Shown in pieces: positions 5,133-6,486 of a stretch of 6,486 nt of DNA; the first letter of the stretch is position 1, and each line of letters opens with the position of its first letter. The stretch comes from an uncultured Gammaproteobacteria bacterium. Its GTDB lineage: Bacteria; Pseudomonadota; Gammaproteobacteria; Pseudomonadales; Pseudohongiellaceae. Below the pieces are notes generated by a model. That model was given only the letters and a program-made list of their open reading frames with translations, searched no databases and was not told the origin of the DNA. The translations under genes were made by a program, and so were the position numbers. The stretch is taken from the NCBI GenBank assembly GCA_903926285.1, contig CAIYIP010000289.1:1-6486 (forward strand). The letters run 5' to 3'.

Positions 5133-6446
5133 TTAACGTGCTGCCAGTATAGTAATAAGGCGCCTTGCTTCTTCTGCTTCAGGCAGATTGGCATCAAGTT
5201 GTAACGCTCGCTCAAGTGAAATTCGGGCGGCATCAGATTGCTTCAGCTCCGCCTGCACGACACCGAGGTGATAGTGATAACCCGCAACATTCGGCTCGAG
5301 TTCTATTGCATGCTGGTAACTCTCAGCAGCACCGTCCATATTCCCTGCAAACTGTTCGGCCCAGCCCAAGGTGTCATGGAAGGGCGAGGATGACGGTGAA
5401 AGCGAGACAGCCTTTCTGGCCAACTCTACAGCTTTTGCAGCATCGCCTTTGCGCTCAACAGTCATCCATGCCAGATTGTTGTAGGCAATCGGATTTTGCT
5501 TCGCCAATTCTATTGCCTGAAGATAATACTTTTCGGCTTCGTCGAATCGTCCTGCGGCCTGGTGAGCGTCACCCAATTTAGTTTTTATTTCTCCGGCATC
5601 AGGCACTTGTTTCTCGGCGTCCTCAAGTTGTGCCACCGCTTCATCAAAACGGCCGAGGCGGCCGAGCGCGTCGGCGCGGTCAAGCTTTATTGGCACAAAC
5701 CTCGGTTGCCGGGCCAAGCCTGTATCGAAAGCGGCGAGCGCTTCCTCCGGCTTGCCATCAGCCATATAAAGAAGACCCATGATGCGATGTGGCCCCGGGT
5801 CATCGGTGACTATTTCGGCGGCCCGGCGCAATGCATTCATAGCAACACTTTGGCTCCCGTTAGCTACAGCGGCGGCGCCAAGACCATACTGGGCAAAACC
5901 GTTATTCGCATCTATCGCTACAGCCGACTGGAAGGCCTGCATGGCATCTGCTGCGCGCCCGGGCAGAGACATATAGAGATCACCCAGCTCAAGCAGCGGT
6001 GGAATTTGACGAGGCGCCAGATCATGCGATGTGCGGAAAGAAGTTTCTGCTTTGGCAATCTCACTGGTCGATAAATAGTAACGCCCCCAAGCCAGATGGA
6101 CTTCGGGGGCCCTCGGCGAAACGCGCTCGGCTTCCTTAAGGTGGATTTCTGCCTGTGCCAGAGAGCCCTGAGACTGAGCTACTGCGGCCAGCCCTATTAA
6201 TGCAGGCGCGTAAGCAGGATCAATTCTTAATGAGGCGTCAAAATGTTCTTTGGCAGTTTCAATATTGCCGTTGAGTTGTTCCTGTATACCAGCCCGATAC
6301 TCCCCTGCCTGGGGTGTATTGGCACTGACTGATGCACTTTGAAGCTCACGTCCGGTGACAATCGGACCTGCCTGGGCAACTTCTCCGCCCAGTCCCAATA
6401 GGACGGCTATTAGCAAACTTGGGTAATGTAGGAGAATTGGACGCAT
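5133..6446 (-). CDS. exported tetratricopeptide-repeat protein
   Basis: The protein has 437 residues. Residues 1-26 are a signal peptide: MRP, a hydrophobic core LLIAVLLGLGG, and AQA before G27, a good signal peptidase I site. No lipobox cysteine is present, so the product is expected in the periplasm or outside. From about residue 49 to 424 the chain is essentially eleven TPR units of 34-35 residues, each with the small/large pattern (for example LGDAHQAAGRFDEAEKYYLQ and LGVVQAELKQSDAARISLER) and D/P ends such as IDPAYAP and LEPNVAGY. A short capping helix, EEARRLITILAAR, ends it. There is no enzymatic domain, so it is most likely a protein-binding scaffold, as in envelope or polysaccharide/pilus assembly systems; the partner is not visible. 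The start has AGGGG 9 bases before the ATG. I do not recognise a specific gene name. Confidence 0.9.
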   Translation of the reverse strand: MRPILLHYPSLLIAVLLGLGGEVAQAGPIVTGRELQSASVSANTPQAGEYRAGIQEQLNGNIETAKEHFDASLRIDPAYAPALIGLAAVAQSQGSLAQAEIHLKEAERVSPRAPEVHLAWGRYYLSTSEIAKAETSFRTSHDLAPRQIPPLLELGDLYMSLPGRAADAMQAFQSAVAIDANNGFAQYGLGAAAVANGSQSVAMNALRRAAEIVTDDPGPHRIMGLLYMADGKPEEALAAFDTGLARQPRFVPIKLDRADALGRLGRFDEAVAQLEDAEKQVPDAGEIKTKLGDAHQAAGRFDEAEKYYLQAIELAKQNPIAYNNLAWMTVERKGDAAKAVELARKAVSLSPSSSPFHDTLGWAEQFAGNMDGAAESYQHAIELEPNVAGYHYHLGVVQAELKQSDAARISLERALQLDANLPEAEEARRLITILAAR

Positions 6447-6463
6447 ATTGTTCAGCCCCTGAA

Positions 6464-6486
6464 AGTAAAAAGCCCCCCAAAAAGCA
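6464..6486. terminator. half of a terminator cut by the window edge (possible)
   Basis: On the plus strand the sequence is TAAAAAGCCCCCCAAAAAGC. Read on the minus strand it becomes GGGGGGCTTTTT, the usual 3' arm and T run of an intrinsic terminator. The matching arm would lie beyond base 6486, ending the gene upstream of the TPR gene. Only one arm is visible, so this is tentative. Confidence 0.3.

Noticed and set aside
4970..5233. 87-codon minus-strand frame spanning the TPR gene end and the gap
   Set aside because: Overlaps the TPR gene in another frame, has no start signal and no recognisable motif.
5496..6074. 192-codon open frame on the plus strand opposite the TPR gene
   Set aside because: The minus strand encodes clear TPR repeats across the same bases; the plus product has no recognisable family features.
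5133..6446. Regular repetition in the TPR gene as a DNA repeat or CRISPR-like array
   Set aside because: The periodicity of about 102 bases is at the protein level; DNA units are strongly diverged and there are no spacers.

Overview
The window reads as ordinary chromosomal DNA of a proteobacterium, most likely a beta- or gammaproteobacterium. The grounds are a YheS-type ABC-F ATPase, a bacterial frataxin (CyaY), a small E. coli-length MscS channel, sigma70-like promoter hexamers and mid-range GC. I see no RNA gene, CRISPR array, insertion sequence or integrase. I do not see a clear new defence or biosynthetic system. The unexplained part is the group of genes behind the channel.

Layout. Bases 1-1431 (minus strand) hold most of yheS. 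Its reading frame collapses at about base 75, exactly at the second Walker B motif, and the remnants up to base 1 look like a deletion-riddled copy of the expected C-terminal part. Bases 1432-1561 are a compact divergent control region, with a perfect TATAAT for yheS next to a TTGTTT-17-GATAAT promoter for the channel gene. Bases 1562-4550 (plus strand) run as an apparent unit: an MscS-family channel, a class I SAM methyltransferase starting in a 4-base ATGA overlap, then, after a 116-base gap, a second methyltransferase-like protein with a four-cysteine zinc-binding-like N-terminal part. Translation signals in this unit are unusual. A 13-bp hairpin lies just inside the first methyltransferase gene, and a tandem 16-base repeat carrying two mini-ORFs precedes the second.

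Bases 4558-4890 (minus) encode CyaY, convergent with the second methyltransferase and separated from it by only 7 bases with no evident terminator. Bases 4891-5132 carry the cyaY promoter and several hairpins, one or more of which may end transcription of the next gene. Bases 5133-6446 (minus) encode an exported protein that is essentially a signal peptide plus about eleven TPR repeats. The last 30 bases look like half of a terminator cut by the window edge.

How the genes might work together: yheS (translation factor), cyaY (iron-sulfur/iron handling) and the TPR gene are probably independent neighbours. The mscS-methyltransferase-methyltransferase group is the only plausible functional unit. 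Both methyltransferases begin with a short basic, aromatic-containing segment that could touch the membrane where the channel sits, but their substrates cannot be told from sequence.
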